The notes under the pieces were generated by a model. The model did not search any database. It was given only the letters and a program-made list of their open reading frames with translations, and was not told the origin of the DNA. This document shows, one piece after another, positions 63,228 to 64,000 of a stretch of DNA of 64,000 nt. Position 1 is the first letter of the stretch, and every line of letters starts with the position of its first letter. The stretch comes from Streptomyces katrae. Lineage in GTDB: Bacteria > Actinomycetota > Actinomycetes > Streptomycetales > Streptomycetaceae. The position numbers and the translations under genes were made by a program. The stretch lies in the NCBI RefSeq assembly GCF_002028425.1, contig NZ_CP020042.1, positions 62,001 to 126,000 on the forward strand, given 5' to 3'.

Positions 63228-63488
63228 AAGCCACGCCACCCCTCACAGGCCTCGGGCCGGCCGGCAGCGTCGCGTCCTGCCTCGAGACGGGCCGAAGTCC
63301 GCTCATCGATGGCGGACCTCGACCCGCCGACCCAACCATCGAAGCGTCCAGTCACCGGTCTTCGCAGCCCGGCAGCCCGATATCAAGCGGCCCTCGAACG
63401 CGACACCCCACCACTCGCCGGGCCGCCGCCTGGCGTGCTGCGGGCTCCGGTGGTGCCGACGGGCCTGGCGCAGCCAGAGCCCACCCTG

Positions 63489-63986
63489 CTATTGCTTGCA
63501 GCCTTTGATGTCGTCCGGGCAGCCGTGCACGTCATTTGGCTCGAGGGAGTTGAGGTTCCAGACGATGACGCCGCTCGGGATCGGCTCTTTGTCGATACGC
63601 GGGATTCTGACTGTGAAGGCGGGTCCGGCAGGCACGTTCAGGCGCAACGTCTGCCTGTTTCCGCAGCGCACATCGAAGCGGCGTTCGTCCGGACCACGGG
63701 TGACGCTAAGGGTCACGGCGGAGACTCCGTCAGTGTCACAGGCGATGTCGAGGCGGTAGGGCTTGTCGCCCGGGGTGTCCAAGGTCCGGACGATGCCGGA
63801 GGCAAGATAGCTGGACGCCTCAGCAACCTGAGTCGTATCCGCGTCGTCGGCGTCCAAGGCCCGCTGCGCGCGTTGCAGTGCGTCGTCGGGTTCCCACTGC
63901 CTGGCTCGACTGCCTTCGTCATGGGTGCAGGCGGTGGCCAGTGCGGCCGTGGTGAGCAGGACGGTGAGGGTACGGAATATCCGCAT
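63489..63986 (-). CDS. Secreted lipoprotein
   Basis: 165 residues from ATG 63986. Signal peptide and lipobox (TVLLTTAALATAC) predict anchoring to the outer membrane face. A helical segment (DALQRAQRALDADD) is followed by a beta-domain with four cysteines (DIACDTDGVS, DVRCGNRQTL, NDVHGCPDDIKGCKQ). A globular domain of this size with a cysteine-rich end is common in actinomycete surface lipoproteins of unknown role. The window ends 14 bp beyond the start. Confidence 0.75.
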   Translation of the reverse strand: MRIFRTLTVLLTTAALATACTHDEGSRARQWEPDDALQRAQRALDADDADTTQVAEASSYLASGIVRTLDTPGDKPYRLDIACDTDGVSAVTLSVTRGPDERRFDVRCGNRQTLRLNVPAGPAFTVRIPRIDKEPIPSGVIVWNLNSLEPNDVHGCPDDIKGCKQ

Positions 63987-64000
63987 GGCAGCATCCTAGA

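Noticed and set aside
1..64000. CRISPR arrays, rRNA operons
   Set aside because: No regularly spaced identical repeats with unique spacers and no rRNA-like sequence were seen; the only long exact repeat noted is the 87-bp coding pair in the lysozyme gene.

Overview
This window looks like an accessory region of a Streptomyces (or closely related actinomycete) linear chromosome arm or large linear plasmid. The base composition is very GC-rich with strong third-position G/C. The genes are typical of that genus: SARP regulator, XRE/DUF2690 protein, DUF6166, DUF6262/TniB debris, and a terminal-type helicase with helicase-associated domains. The density of broken insertion sequences and recombinases is what one expects near chromosome ends. 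I ran no searches; family names come from reading motifs in the translations.

Layout. 1-4000: two contractile-tail genes (a tail-assembly protein and a sheath) on the minus strand, a 5'-truncated beta-propeller protein and a secreted glycine-rich protein. 4200-5363: a decayed gene and one well-bounded IS5-type element with perfect 25-bp ends and TAA target duplication. 5420-8300: a translationally coupled minus-strand operon (deoxyribosyltransferase-like fragment, histidine phosphatase, small protein), an unknown gene and a quinone oxidoreductase. 8400-21400: recombinase fragments mixed with a SUKH protein, a DEDDh exonuclease, lipoprotein and membrane genes, and a dismembered Tn3 transposase interrupted by ISL3 debris. 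21400-28600: two drug-efflux modules (SDR + MFS with a divergent ArsR-like regulator; TetR + DHA2-type MFS with a visible paired operator) and NUDIX + regulator fragment. 28600-34440: transposase, resolvase and integrase remnants around an AT-richer orphan gene. 34433-43200: truncated SARP, a flavin/F420-type oxidoreductase, an amidase/AtzG-like/metallo-hydrolase operon with its TetR, and a second TetR-SDR pair sharing three copies of one operator. 43200-50740: cell-wall genes (DUF2690 regulator, GH25-M15 hydrolase, PG-binding lipoprotein, NlpC/P60 fragment, lipoprotein) and a glutamate-type solute-binding protein. 50870-64000: IS debris, a 2OG-Fe(II) oxygenase coupled to a 65-residue peptide gene, a helicase pseudogene, a MazF-like toxin without visible antitoxin, several unknown genes, an LRR protein and a lipoprotein.

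The most promising unusual locus is 52802-53781. There a strong leaderless-type promoter drives a 65-codon peptide whose stop overlaps the start (GTGA) of a 2OG-Fe(II) dioxygenase, the organisation of a minimal RiPP precursor/modifying-enzyme pair. Its downstream side is cut by IS debris. Other points worth checking are two TetR regulons with repeated operators, the isolated tail sheath, and single-base frameshifts in G/C-rich stretches of otherwise intact genes. The frameshifts may be sequence errors rather than real decay.
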